A stretch of DNA of 64,000 nucleotides from Cryptomeria japonica (Eukaryota > Streptophyta > Pinopsida > Cupressales > Cupressaceae): contig NC_081415.1 in NCBI RefSeq assembly GCF_030272615.1, forward strand, positions 109,884,406 through 109,948,405. Reading direction: 5' to 3'. Under the pieces are notes generated by a model that searched no databases, was not told the DNA's origin, and worked only from the letters and a program-made list of their open reading frames with translations. Made by a program: the position numbers and the translations under genes. Below, one piece after another: positions 46,696 through 57,242 of this stretch (its first letter is position 1; the number at the start of each line of letters is the position of its first letter).

Positions 46696-48696
46696 TCAAA
46701 TACCGCTCTGGCCAGATGCTGTACCACCACCACCAACCCTACCTGCTCCACCACTGGTACCTGCCCCACCTGATCCATCTCTCCGTGGAGGCCTCATCGA
46801 ACCCCCACTCCCTCCTGCATCTCCTGATCTCTCCCGCCTCAAAGGACCCATCACTCCCCCACTGCTCTGCATCCTCTGTGATCGCTCTGATCTCGTCTGC
46901 CGCATCTGGGTATAACTGAGAGCTCGCTGACTGAGTGGCACCACCTGCTCATATAAACCTCGCCAGTACTCTATCTCAGCCTATGCTCGCCCAAACTGCC
47001 TCATAATCTCCCCTGTAGGACCCTGTGCTCCTACTCCCGCTCGGACTCTCTCCTACAGCTCCGCCAATCTCTCCACCGCAGTATCTCTCTCCCGCAGCAC
47101 CACCGTCAGCTCTGACTCACGTGCAAATAGCTGCACATCCCTAGCTGCTATCTCCTCCTCTAATCTCTCTATCCGGGTCTGCAAATACCCTATCATATGA
47201 TCCCGCAGATCCCCAGTAGCTCCCTCTCCCGTGTCCATGGCTGCCTCCCCTGCACCACCCTCCCCTGCACCTGTATCCATCGGGATCTCTCTCTCCATCC
47301 CCCTCCCACTCAGCTGCACTCCTCCCTGCATCAACGGTCCCTGTGATATCTGAAGAGGTAGTCCACCTCTCCCTCTCCGCTGCCTCGGCATCCCCAACCC
47401 ACCTCCTCCTCCTCCACCACCTCCTCCTCCTCCTCCTCCTCCTCCTCCTCCACCTCCATATCCTCCTCCATCCCCACCTCCTCCTCCATCTCCTCCTCCT
47501 CCTCGGCCTCCTGCTCTCTGTCCTCGTCCCCGTCCTCTCTCATCCTCAAAAGATGGGATCGGCTCTGCTGGGTCTGATATCCGTAGGATCGGGTGCGCCG
47601 CTCGATATTGTGTGTACGCATCTGTCACCCCTGCATCAACGACCCTTAGTCGTAGGTCCCATGGCCTCGCCTGCAGTGTCCGAAACTCTGCCAGTGCCTG
47701 ATCATACGGTAGCACTGGACCCCATGCATACCACTCCCGAATCACCCGTGCATACTCCCCTGATCCGCTAGGCAGTCCCTGCTGCCGTCCGAACTACCTC
47801 ATCACTCATCCTGGCACTTGTCTCTCTACATGATAGGAGGTCCTCCCAATCAGGAATCGGGTCATGAATACATACGGTAGTGCCTCCGCATCATCCTCCC
47901 ATGGCTCACACTCCAAGTATGGCCGCCAGATCACTGCATCCAAATCATCCAATGCTCGCCGCCACCACTCTAACTTCCCCAAGTGGGGCTGACTCATCAT
48001 GCCACTGTACATGAACATGTATGGCTGGTCCACGGCTCAGAATCTGAGATTCATTGGTCGAGTCACTGGTAGGTGCTCCCATGCCCAAACATGTAGCAGC
48101 GTCATGCCCACTGCAAGAGAACCCCTCCCTCGGTACACTACCTCGTGGAGCTTCTGATACATGTGCGCCAGCACGCACGACCCCCATGCAAATCGGGTCC
48201 CCTCAGTCATCATCATCTCTATCACCTGTCCCCATCCCACCGCCAATCCATGTGACCGCCTGTCTGGACATAGCAGTCCTCCCACAATCCCTGACAACAC
48301 TGCTGGAAGGGGCTCATATAGTGTCGCTATATCCTCCCATGCGATCGAGCCATCGTCAATGTATATATCATCATCAAATATCCTCTGACATGACATCGTC
48401 CCCCAAGATCTATCGTATGTCACCAGCTCCCCCCGAATCAGAATCCGAAGGATACGCCACACCTCCTCCAAAGTCATCGTCATCTCTCCCTGGGCTAGAT
48501 GAAACGTGCACGTCTCACTGTGCCATCGCTCTGCCAAGGCTGTAATCAGGCCGTGATTCATCCGAATCACGGGCATGTGCATCACCTCGTAGAGACCAGT
48601 CGCTGCTATACAATCAATCTCTATCTGCGTCAATCGATCCCGCAACCCCTGTGTTGTAGGGTGGCGCTCGCGTAACTGCAACATGCGCAGATCCTC

Positions 48697-49366
48697 CTGC
48701 ACATAGACATTCATCAATCACTATCAGTTGTTTTGTTTTCAAACTTTCTTAAGTTTAAACCTAGACTATCATTAGATACTTTGATCAAGTATCTTTGGGT
48801 CTCAACAGGTAAGCAATCATGGCCGCCTAGACTTCAACAGGCATTTATCCTAACAAATGACCTAAGTCTCATCGGGCTGCTATGGTTCAAAACAACTCCC
48901 ACTTCACCTCGCCATCCATCAATCATTAGGCATCAGTAGATTTATTTTGTCCAAAACTGGGGCATCTCGTTATCCTAAGGCAACAGCGCTATTTTATCTA
49001 CAAAAGCGCTAGTTTTCCACAATAGCGCTACAACCTTAGCAACAACGCTCAAAAAGCTCTACAAAAGCGCTACAAAAACAAAAGCGCTAAACCTGCTATA
49101 CAATAGCGCTATTACACATCAATAGCGCTCAATTAACCCTACCATAGCGCTACTTGGTCCAGTGTGTTAAAACTTGCATACATTAGCGCTAATGAATACA
49201 AAAGCACTCAAACCAGAGCACAATAGCGCTATTGCGGCACAATAGCGCTAATTCATGGAGCAAAAACGCTAAAACCATAGTTCCAGCGCTCTTGCTCCGA
49301 CTTGACTTGGACTCAGCTAAAAACCTATCAAAAATGCATACCAAGTAAGTTTTTGAATTTGCGTAC
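48697..49366 (-). other. predicted intron of the antisense PMD gene
   Basis: Donor GCG|GTACGC and acceptor TGTCTATGTGCAG|GAG on the minus strand, joining codon-aligned exons. The intron contains the inverted AGCGCT array (48985-49290). The homologous intron at 7172-7491 has the same flanks (GTACG donor, CAG|GAG acceptor). Confidence 0.6.
48985..49290 (+). repeat. CAATAGCGCT array, inverted relative to the leader array
   Basis: About a dozen copies of AGCGCT, several as AATAGCGCTA or AAAAGCGCTA. This is the reverse complement of the AGCGCTATTG motif of 34200-34440. It lies inside the PMD intron and shortly upstream of the 3' LTR. Confidence 0.9.
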
Positions 49367-49840
49367 CGCTGGTCCGTAGTCGTCTGGGCGTTGGAACTGT
49401 CGGACTTGCTCGAATCTGTGCTCGGTGATCAGAATCGGCATAGTAGCTCCTCCTTGCTCCTCCAAATGTCACTATCAGAGCTCTCATTTTCAACTAGTCA
49501 CGGTCACAAATGATCCTATTTTCACCCCTTTCACCCCATTTATCCCCCCCGCCATCACCGTAACTTCGCCCTGCTCATCGCCGTGGTCCCTGTGAACTTC
49601 CCGAGCCCCCCATTTCTCCATGTTTCCCCCGATTTCTTCTATTTTTCACCAGTATACCTAACTTCTTCTCTTCTATCACCCTGCCAATTTTCATTCTTTT
49701 TCGAGAGATCGCCCGATTTTTCGAAATTTTTCGGCCCATCTCTCGAGGGGGCATACCACCCATTAAATTTACATTTTATGGGGCATTTCTTCACAGCTAT
49801 TTTTCTTTCTTTGAAACGACGCGATAAATCGCACCGTCTC

Positions 49841-49853
49841 AAAGAGGGGCAAA
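49841..49853 (+). promoter_or_regulatory. polypurine tract of gypsy element
   Basis: AAAGAGGGGCAAA directly before the 3' LTR. Confidence 0.9.
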
Positions 49854-51294
49854 TGTAGTCACATAAATCTGTCCATTTTAATTAAATGAATATTTTGTAT
49901 TTATTTGATTAAAAATCCACTAGCCATCAGTTAATTAAATTAATATTTAATTAATTCATCCCCAAACATTCTTCTATTAATTAAATAAATTATTCAATTT
50001 ATTTTAATTAATTCATTAAATCAAATTCCATTCAAATTAAATAAATAAAATCTATTTATTTAATTAAATTCCCTTTTCTTCTTTTAAATAAATTAAATAA
50101 AACATTTATTTAAATCATTATCCCCACCCCACTTGCATTTTCCTACAAATGCAACTTGCACACATTTATTGAAATAAATGAATTTTTATTTTAATAAAAT
50201 CCTATTTTCCCTCACCCACCAAATCCACTTGCAAAATCTAATCCCCTTCTAGATTCTTCTAACCCCTTCCTAATTAGCCTAATCCATCCCCTAATTATTG
50301 TCACACTCCTAAGCAAAATGGAGTCACTTCTCAAAGCCTAAAAGTCTTTGATAACCATTAAAGGCTTTCAACCTTCAACCACCAAAATCCTTAAAGTCTT
50401 TGAAAACCATTGAAGGCTTCCAACTTTCAACCACTTAATCCCCAAAGTCTCCAATAACCATTAATGGTTAATTCAACCCTCCCACATGGTTAAAACATTT
50501 GTTTTGACTCAATCTCTACCCAACCCAAGGGTCTCATCAAACCTTTAATGGTTTGACCATGATTATCTCTTAATCATTTGCACAAAGGTTTATCCTTGGA
50601 TTAACTCTTAATCTAGTGGGTAATCCTAATTTAGGCTTGACCCTTACCTTCTAGATAACCATGAGGTCTCCTCAGGCATTTAATGCCTCCAACCCCTTCT
50701 TTCAACCCAACTCTATGTTGACACTTGTCACCATTTTATTGGTGCAAATTGTGCACATGGATCCCCAACTTTCAAGTTTGACCCTTGATTAAACCTTTCA
50801 ATCCTGGCCATCCATTGCTCCATTTTTCCTATAAATAAAGCCCATTCCTTCATACTCTAGATCCTGAAAAACTTGTATGCATCTAAGCTATAGACATTTT
50901 AGAGAGCATTTTTAGCATAAGAAATCTAACATCTTATCATTTTGGTTAAAATACATCATTTTAGCATTAGTATTAGCTTTTTATTTCATCATTTAGAGCT
51001 ATACTACAAATCTCAATCCTCCATAAGCATCCATAGTGCAAAAAGCTGCTGAGAGCTACACTATTTTGGAACTTGGAGAGGAGAGGAACAAGGAAGAAGA
51101 AGCTAAGGCCATGCTAAGAGGCAGTTGGAGATGTCTCATGATCTTTGTTTTACTTATTAGATATATTAGCATGTTTTTTAGTGTCTCTTTTGGTATGCCT
51201 TCATAGATTAGTTTTAGATTGATTAACACTAATGTTTTGTGTGTTTTGTGTTCTTTGATCATAGACTAACCTTGTGCCATTTAGGAGGGCATCA
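49854..51294 (+). repeat. gypsy 3' LTR
   Basis: 1441 bp, TGTAGTCACA…GGGCATCA, followed by GAAAC (TSD). TATAAATA at 50830-50837. Confidence 0.95.
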
Positions 51295-52584
51295 GAAACC
51301 ACTATCCTTACTTTCCATAGTCTCATCTCTGGCATTTTTTCCTTTAATAGGCTTTTCAATGCACTTCCCCTTTAGCATTTTGTAAACTAGGACCATGAGC
51401 CCTTGGTGGAGGGCATGATCGCCTTTAGGGTCCTTCTGGATCTCCTTTATAGTATGATCCATTGAACAGGATAGGTAATAGGGAAGGCTAACCCTTTCAC
51501 CATGACGGAAATGGTTAAGAAGGATGAAGTGATGCCCATAAGCCCTGGTAAACCTACCGTCTATGGTAATATATTCAATAGAAGCAAATAAGATAAACCT
51601 CCATGGCCTACAAATTCCCTTTGGGGAGTGGTAGTAGTTGTCAATTTTGATCATCTTTCTTCTCTCACCATTCGTAACAGGAAACTTGTTTGCAACCTTA
51701 TTTGTAACAGGATGATATGTTATCATCTAGAGATTACTTGGTTATGTCGAAGACATTGTTTAGACACTTGGTTTTGGTGATTTGATTATTGATCTAATCA
51801 GGTTTGCATATTTGTTGTTACCGGCAAATAGGTCTAGGTTATGGACCGGCAAGCATATCTATTCCAGATTAGCCGGACACATCATGAAGATGATTTATTA
51901 ATATTGTAAATGCATTGAGCCGACATCATGCATCACATATTGATTCATTTGTAATTGATTTTATTATAATATATTTTAGTGAGCCGACCTACTCATTTGG
52001 TCTTAGGTTTTGGTATATATGTAAGATCTCATTTATGAGATTGTGTGAGAGTATGGAAAAAGGATTGTAATAAGGTATATGCGAATATAAGAAGAGCTAT
52101 ACACATAGACATCATTTAAGATTGAAGGAAGGTTTAAAGAAGGCAAATCAGAGCTTAACTGGTACTGAATCTAGCATATAAAGATGCTATTTTGAGCAGT
52201 ACATTATCATTGGATTTAACTATCCAATTGTAGTCAGCGTGACTCCCATTTTGTGATTGAGCAGTGAGCTTTAGTCAGTTGGCCTTTTTGCATGTGCAGA
52301 CTCCATATTGTACACACATACTATCTGAAGTAGTATCATCTAATTGTGGGTAAGGTTTCCCACCATGGTTTTCCCCCTTACAGGGTTTCCACGTACAAAT
52401 AACTGTGTTATGTGTTGTGTATGTTATTTGTCTTTCTGTTCCATGCATTAAACTTTACCGGTATTGCAATTAACTATTAAAATGTCTACCAACATTAAGC
52501 ATTAAGTTTGGTTAAGTTATTTTTGGTTTGTATTTATTGGACAACTAATTCACCCCCCCTCTCAGTTGCCTCCGAGACCTAACA

Positions 52585-53020
52585 ATAAGATGAACAATAT
52601 TGTGAGTAATGGTTCTACCTTTATCGGTCAATGTTTCATATGCAATAACTTTGGTCATAAATCAAACATATGCAAAATAGTGATGAACAATTTTGAGAAT
52701 AAGAGATGTTATGCCTGTGGAATGTTTGGACATATCTCTAACCAATGCAGGATGAGATCAAATCAGATGAACTTCAGGACTATATAAAGGAATGTTGTTT
52801 TCTATGCATGCAACAAATCCAGTCACATAGAAATTTTTTGTAGAAGTAAGAACATGAACAACAATGGTCTAGTGAACAATAACAAATCAGATGAAAAGGG
52901 AAAAGATAAAGTGGAATAGATCAGAGATCAACATAAGAAGATGTGGGTTAAGAAGGAAGATTCAAATGTACATAACGACTCTACACCTGAATCTGGTGTT
53001 GGAACCTCATCTGGTAACTA
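52585..53020 (+). pseudogene. Gag C-terminal region with multiple CCHC knuckles
   Basis: The frame resumes after the LTR that ends at 52584. Two good knuckles appear, CFICNNFGHKSNIC and CYACGMFGHISNQC, then a degenerate third (FYACNKSSHIEIFC) after a TAA, and a charged tail (KSDEKGKDKVE). It would continue the coiled-coil gag of 30605-31344, or belong to a related element joined at this LTR; the missing TSD leaves this open. Nucleic-acid binding is expected from the knuckles. Confidence 0.65.
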
Positions 53021-53363
53021 AGGCCATATGCCTTAGGGGGGAAGCACATCAAGCAAACCCTTAGAAGCCCCTCTTGAAGACTTGTAACCAATTGTGGAAG
53101 GTTGCAAAAGATCAAAATCAGTTATACAGATGATATTCAGAAGAATTCATGGCGATTTGATATTCTAGTGTGTAAATTCATGAAAACCAAGGTATCAAGA
53201 AGCTTGTAGGGTTATGCATTTATTGCAACTTAAATTTAGGTTTCCAAAGCATAAAAGGGAATTCTTCTATTCATTCTTCATAATGTGAACAAAGAGAGAG
53301 AGACCAAAGAAGCAAAGCTACTGAGATCTTGTAGAAAAACCAAGGCTTAAGAGCGATCTGACA
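53021..53363 (+). other. spacer between gag and second ORF
   Basis: No credible frame. It contains a purine run CTTAGGGGGGAAGC at about 53030. Confidence 0.5.
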
Positions 53364-56300
53364 GTGACTTTGTGCATCCGGTTGAGATTGAATAGGTATT
53401 TACCCATTCTTGAGCTATCTGTTCGTACCCTATCTTTTGAAATTGCATCATCTTATGGAATTGAAACTCCACTTGTTATTGAAATCACTAAGAGAGAAAG
53501 GCCCATGTTTAAGAAACAACCATTTAAGTCGGTTGAAGATGATTCGAACAGAGTGTTTTCCTCTGTACCCTACGGTGTATTGCATAATGAAGATGTTAGG
53601 GCATACATACATTGTAACATTGAGGAATTGGGTAATGCAAATATGTTGTCACTCTACACTAAGAACATGATGGATGATTTTAGGAATTTGAAATCTGACT
53701 TCAAGGCATTGCAAGATAAGGGTTTTATACAGTTCGTTCATTACCTGATATTTGATGAGCTTGAATGGGTAACATATGTGTTGAGAAGAATTCATGGTGA
53801 ATTTGTATGGCTCATGGATAATCCTCACAATCTTACGAAGCAATCCATTCAAGAAGTCACCTGTTTGAATGCAACCGGTGAGATCCCTGGACTCCGACAT
53901 GTCAAGGAGACAACTGTAATGGAGGTAACAAGATCCAAGCATGATAGTCGGTCAATGACTATTAGTGATATTATTGAACATGATGTGAGATTTTCTTCAA
54001 TGGTCATAGGATACAAAGTCTACTAGTCCAACAGATAAATTTTTTTATCCAGTACTACCATTTATGCAACTTATCAGATACTTAAAGAAGATAAGAGGTA
54101 TGACTTGTGTGAAGTGATTCTTAGTGATTTTATGAGCAACTTAAAGAAGATAAAACATGATAAGATGCATGTGTTCAAATTTGGTTATCTGATTATCTGT
54201 TTGGTACTTTACTTCCTGAATGAGATACTCAGAGTTGGCAAAGTCCAATGGGCTTATGATAAACCGGTGGTAGTCTATGTTAGGAATTGCATGCATAAAA
54301 TATCAATTATATGCAGATAAATATTAACACAAGAATGAAAAACATAGAAATAATAATAGTGAAGAGACAATATTTAACGTGGTTCACCCAATCTCGGGCT
54401 ACATCCACCAAACTGAGATTCCAATATTATTATCTAGTAAATGAAAACTGATTACAACCAACAATCCCTTGCAACTCAATACCGCTGCAAAATGCTATAA
54501 AATTTTCTACAAAAAACCCCTAACCCTTAGCCTTTTTATCAAGACTTATGTTGGTTACCAAATTAGGGTTACAACATGTCAGTCAATAGAAAAATAACAC
54601 TCAAAGCCTTTATAAAATTATAAGTCTTTTTGGGGGCGATGCCCCTTGACCTCACCTTGGGGGCACTGCCCCCAAACCCCTGTCAAAAAATATGGGGGGA
54701 AACAATGCCGATAGAAGTAGGGAAAATTTAACCTCAGAGTTTGATTAGGCTCCATATAACAACAGTCTAGATCAAGGAAGGGTTACAAGGTCTGGGTGAC
54801 ACAGTTGCACAAAAATATGCTTTGTGGGGATATTTCAAATCATTTAAAGCAATGATGCAAAGCAGAGAGAGGATCCCTAAAGAGATTGCAGAAAAATATG
54901 AGAAAACAATCTACTTCATGGTTGACAAGGATCAATGTCATATGGAGGTAGTTAAGCCTAGGAATATTTGGATCATGCTCATGGGGTATGAAGTGGATGC
55001 AAATACACTTGATGCTTATGCTCAACATCTTCTCAGTAAACTGATGGATGAAAAGGAGGAAAGATTTGGTACGTACAAAGAAAAATAATTGGACCTACAC
55101 AAGAAATTCACTGAGCCTGGTATGAAGAGAAAGGTTAGAAAGGAGTGTGAGCAACATGTAGAATAGATGGGTATAACTAAGGAAGATGTGCAAAGGGCTA
55201 GGGAGAAGAACATATTGAAAGAGGAAGACATGGTGAAGCCTAAGACTAAACCGGTCTCTACTCCTCCCAAGCAGACCAAACCTAGACAGAGCAAGTCAAC
55301 ACCTACCTCCGGTGTGCAGAAGCTTGTCCCTCCACCTAAGCCTCAATCATCATCAACTGGTGGAGTGGAGAAGAGATAGAAGAAGAAGCCCCATAGAGAA
55401 TATGTTGCAGCCACTATAGAGGAGGAAACTGAATTTGATGAGGTAGTGCACGAGGTAAAGAAGATTGCTACCTATGCTAGGGTAGTAAGAAAGCCCCCAT
55501 ATGGTGAAGCTCAACCTGCTAAGAATCCTAAAACATAGAGTGAGCCATTCAGTAAGGCCAGAGAAAGAAAAAAGTAGAAATCAGAATTGGATGAGGCTCT
55601 CAAGTCAGGAAAATTGGAAGGTAACTATGTAGTTGTTCCTCCAAAGATAGTAAATGAAATAATTGACGAAGTGATAAAAGAAGGGAACTTGAAAAATCTA
55701 TCTGTATATTATGAGAATTCTGATGATAAAGATCAAATGGCTATTGAGGAAGCTATTGTACAGTATATGAATATCATTATCAGATTAATTCGGAGAAGGA
55801 TGATCCCCAACTAGAAGAGAAATCAAGCAAAGACACTTCTATTCTAACACTTCAAGCTCAGACAAAGGCTCCTCACAAGTAGAAAGATCAGACAACTGAG
55901 CAGGATGATTCAATAGGAACACATGAGAAAGTACTTATAGATGATACCACTGATAACCAAGTAGTTGGAGACTTCGGTGAAGCTGTTCAAGATCCTTTGG
56001 TATTAGAAGTTCATTCTGAGGAAGCAACTAAGGAGATTACAGATGAGAAGGGAGTAGGTGAAAAAGATAAAATAGAAGCTGATGCAAGAAAGGGTGATAC
56101 AGATGCAAGTGTCGGTGTAGAGAAAGAAAAAAGGAGAAGAAAAGGTTAATGAGGCTCCAATAACAATGGCAAGAGCCACTGTATCTAATATAGGGAAGCC
56201 AATTGTTGCAGATGATGACTTCTCTCATGGAGCGATTGATTTAAGCTCTCTATATCCCATCCAAGAACTTAAGTTAGCTACCCTTGCTCAAGCTAAGGCA

Positions 56301-56981
56301 AGTGAGGACTTTCTCAAGTCCCACTCAGAAGACAAAGAGATGACAACTTTTGCTATTGATGTTTTGGAGAAGATTTTTCCTACATTCAAAAAAGATTCAG
56401 TTGATACATTCTCTGGCAAGCTTAGGAATATGCTACATGCAGTTGATTCTCATTTTGTGTCCTTGGAGAAAGTGATATATATAAAAGTTTTGAATATATT
56501 TAATGCAATGTGATTGCAATCCTTTTTGAAAGCGATAGAGGATGATAGGGTAGTTTTGCAATCTACGATGAAGATTATTGAGGGTGCTTTAGATGAAGGT
56601 GGTAAGATATAGAAGTCACATCTTATTTTGCCAAAATTTACTTTAGACATTGAGAAGAAGATTAAGGAATATGAAGGGCAGTTAGCTCTAATTTCACAAT
56701 CTTTTGCCCCTCGTTCAGTTTTTGCTAGTAGTCTTGAAGCTCAAGTTATGGATTTAATTGACAAAATCAAGAGATTGCATTAGGAAAGGGACCAAATTAT
56801 AAGTAGGGTTGGTGAATTGAGGAGTCTTATCACTCCCAGGTTAGACACTTTACTTGGTAGCCAACAAGATGCAATGAGTGCTCTAGGTAAGGTTGTACCC
56901 TCAGATCTCAATGGCATAGAAATACATGCCTACATGTTCAACACTTTAATAAATGTTTTGGATCATTTTCTAAGAGGATGA
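53364..56981 (+). pseudogene. long non-pol ORF2 of the copia-like element, unknown function
   Basis: About 1040 codons once the solo LTR (54278-54764) is taken out, where the frame rejoins exactly. N-terminal part: RTLSFEIASSYGIETPLVIE, FRNLKSDFKALQDKGFIQF, ELEWVTYVLRRIHGEFVWLM. Middle: GDTVAQKYALWGYFKSFKAM, IPKEIAEKYEKTIYFMVDKD. Then Lys/Pro-rich low complexity (PKTKPVSTPPKQTKP), acidic stretches, and a helical C-terminus (LALISQSFAPRSVFASSLEA … GELRSLITPRLDTLLGSQQD). It is broken by several TAG/TAA codons at Gln-like positions and two opposite frameshifts near 55780 and 56140. No RT, integrase, protease or other domain I know. It sits where pol would be. Confidence 0.6.
54278..54764 (-). 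mobile_element. solo LTR, 487 bp, TSD GTCTA
   Basis: TGTTAGGAATTG…CATATAACAACA flanked by perfect GTCTA (54273-54277 and 54765-54769). Contains AACGTGGTTCACCC, which in this LTR group indicates minus orientation. Excision restores the ORF2 frame. No internal region remains, so LTR-LTR recombination is the likely origin. Confidence 0.85.
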
Positions 56982-57095
56982 AATGAGTATCTGAAGTCCC
57001 TGGAGATAACTTATGCAAACATTTTCAAATTTCTATAAGTTATTGTACATATTCTTCGTAAATTTTGGCAAATTCCTACCTTTGCCATTGATGTC

Positions 57096-57148
57096 AAAGG
57101 GGGAGAGAGTGCAATGAAAAATGATGCATATTCTTAGGGGGAGCAAGG
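57096..57148 (+). repeat. extra polypurine-tract-like sites
   Basis: AAAGGGGGAGAGA (57096-57108) and AGGGGGAGCAAGG (57136-57148) precede the true PPT. The first sits in TTGCCATTGATGTC, nearly the same context as the true one (TTGCCATCAATGCC), suggesting a local duplication. Confidence 0.6.
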
Positions 57149-57230
57149 TGTATAGGTCTTGCAATTTTTTTTGGAGTTTTTCTAGTTTTGAGTTCTTGAG
57201 TTGATTTTTCATAGTGTTGCCATCAATGCC

Positions 57231-57242
57231 AAAGGGGGAGAT
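57231..57242 (+). promoter_or_regulatory. polypurine tract of copia-like element
   Basis: AAAGGGGGAGAT directly before TGTTGGCAAGAG. Confidence 0.9.

Larger units (their letters stand above)
46696..49441 (-). pseudogene. antisense two-exon plant mobile domain (PMD) gene with Gly-rich tail
   Basis: Exon 1 is 49441-49367 (25 codons: MPILITEHRFEQ…DDYGPA). Intron 48697-49366. Exon 2 starts at 48696. The splice is phase 0, so the frames join cleanly. Exon 2 encodes EDLRMLQLRERHPTTQGL, AERWHSETCTFHL, MTLEEVWRILRILIRGE, VGWGQVIEMM and a following EWWRRALDDLDAVIWRPY segment, i.e. an aminotransferase-like PMD. A WYAWGPVLPYDQALAEF region comes next, then an RGRGQRAGGRG and long poly-Gly tract (about 47530-47400), then a coiled coil (IERLEEEIAARDVQLFARES) and an RGG-like tail ending at 46696. 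Stops interrupt it (TGA at 48037 and near 47805, TAG near 47793 and in the coiled-coil tail). It is much more GC-rich than the rest of the element. Roles of retroelement PMDs are unknown. Confidence 0.75.
32664..51294 (+). mobile_element. young Tat-type Ty3/gypsy element with antisense PMD gene, TSD GAAAC
   Basis: 18.6 kb, LTRs 32664-34106 and 49854-51294, perfect GAAAC duplication (32659-32663 and 51295-51299). By eye the LTRs differ at about 15 bases plus one 2-base indel over 1.44 kb, so this is the youngest large insertion here. The order gag, protease, G-patch, RT, RNase H, second RNase H, integrase, no chromodomain fits the Tat lineage. Downstream of integrase lies a 5.8-kb region with a GC-rich antisense PMD gene. 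Confidence 0.95.
31508..51708 (-). mobile_element. 5'-truncated LINE split by a gypsy insertion, 13-bp TSD
   Basis: Bracketed by perfect copies of AGGATGATATGTT (31495-31507 and 51709-51721). On the minus strand the 3' end reads CTGTTTTTACTTAATCAA, close to the 3' end of the LINE at 9721. Without the gypsy (32664-51294) the insert is only about 1.57 kb and carries just the 3' ORF. Truncation and a long TSD are typical of LINEs. Confidence 0.85.
31729..51708 (-). pseudogene. LINE 3'-terminal ORF of unknown function, second copy, split by gypsy
   Basis: Upstream exon-like piece 51708-51295: KMIKIDNYYHSPKGICRPW, FTRAYGHHFILLNHFRH, ALHQGLMVLVYKML. Downstream piece 32658-31729: an acidic/basic region with nuclear-signal-like RAKKRR and KKRKGKASGKK, a DSEEED-type acidic patch, then a coiled coil (LGSRIDKLEHNVKQL-like) ending HAEEILNSI. 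The frame continues exactly across the gypsy site once one GAAAC is counted. One TAG (at a Gln-like position) separates ADT from MARIIV near 32197. It is homologous to 10020-11590. Function unknown. Confidence 0.65.
31345..52584 (+). repeat. copia-type LTR in the gag region, itself split by LINE and gypsy insertions
   Basis: Pieces 31345-31507 and 51722-52584 join at the LINE duplication to give one LTR of about 1.03 kb, TGTTGATATGG…GACCTAACA. It contains the TTTCCACGTACAAATAACTG block and the terminal CACCCCCCCTCTCAG run of this LTR group. No second copy is in the window and no clean TSD is visible (GGATA left, ATAAG right). It may be a solo LTR whose flank decayed, or a recombination junction. 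Note that 31508-51721 is foreign sequence nested within it. Confidence 0.7.

Noticed and set aside
47343-47771. 142-codon plus-strand frame with a poly-Leu run
   Set aside because: Antisense shadow of the Gly-rich part of the minus-strand PMD gene (GGN codons read backwards).
48054-48545. 163-codon plus-strand frame
   Set aside because: Opposite strand of PMD exon 2, which has conserved motifs; this frame has none.
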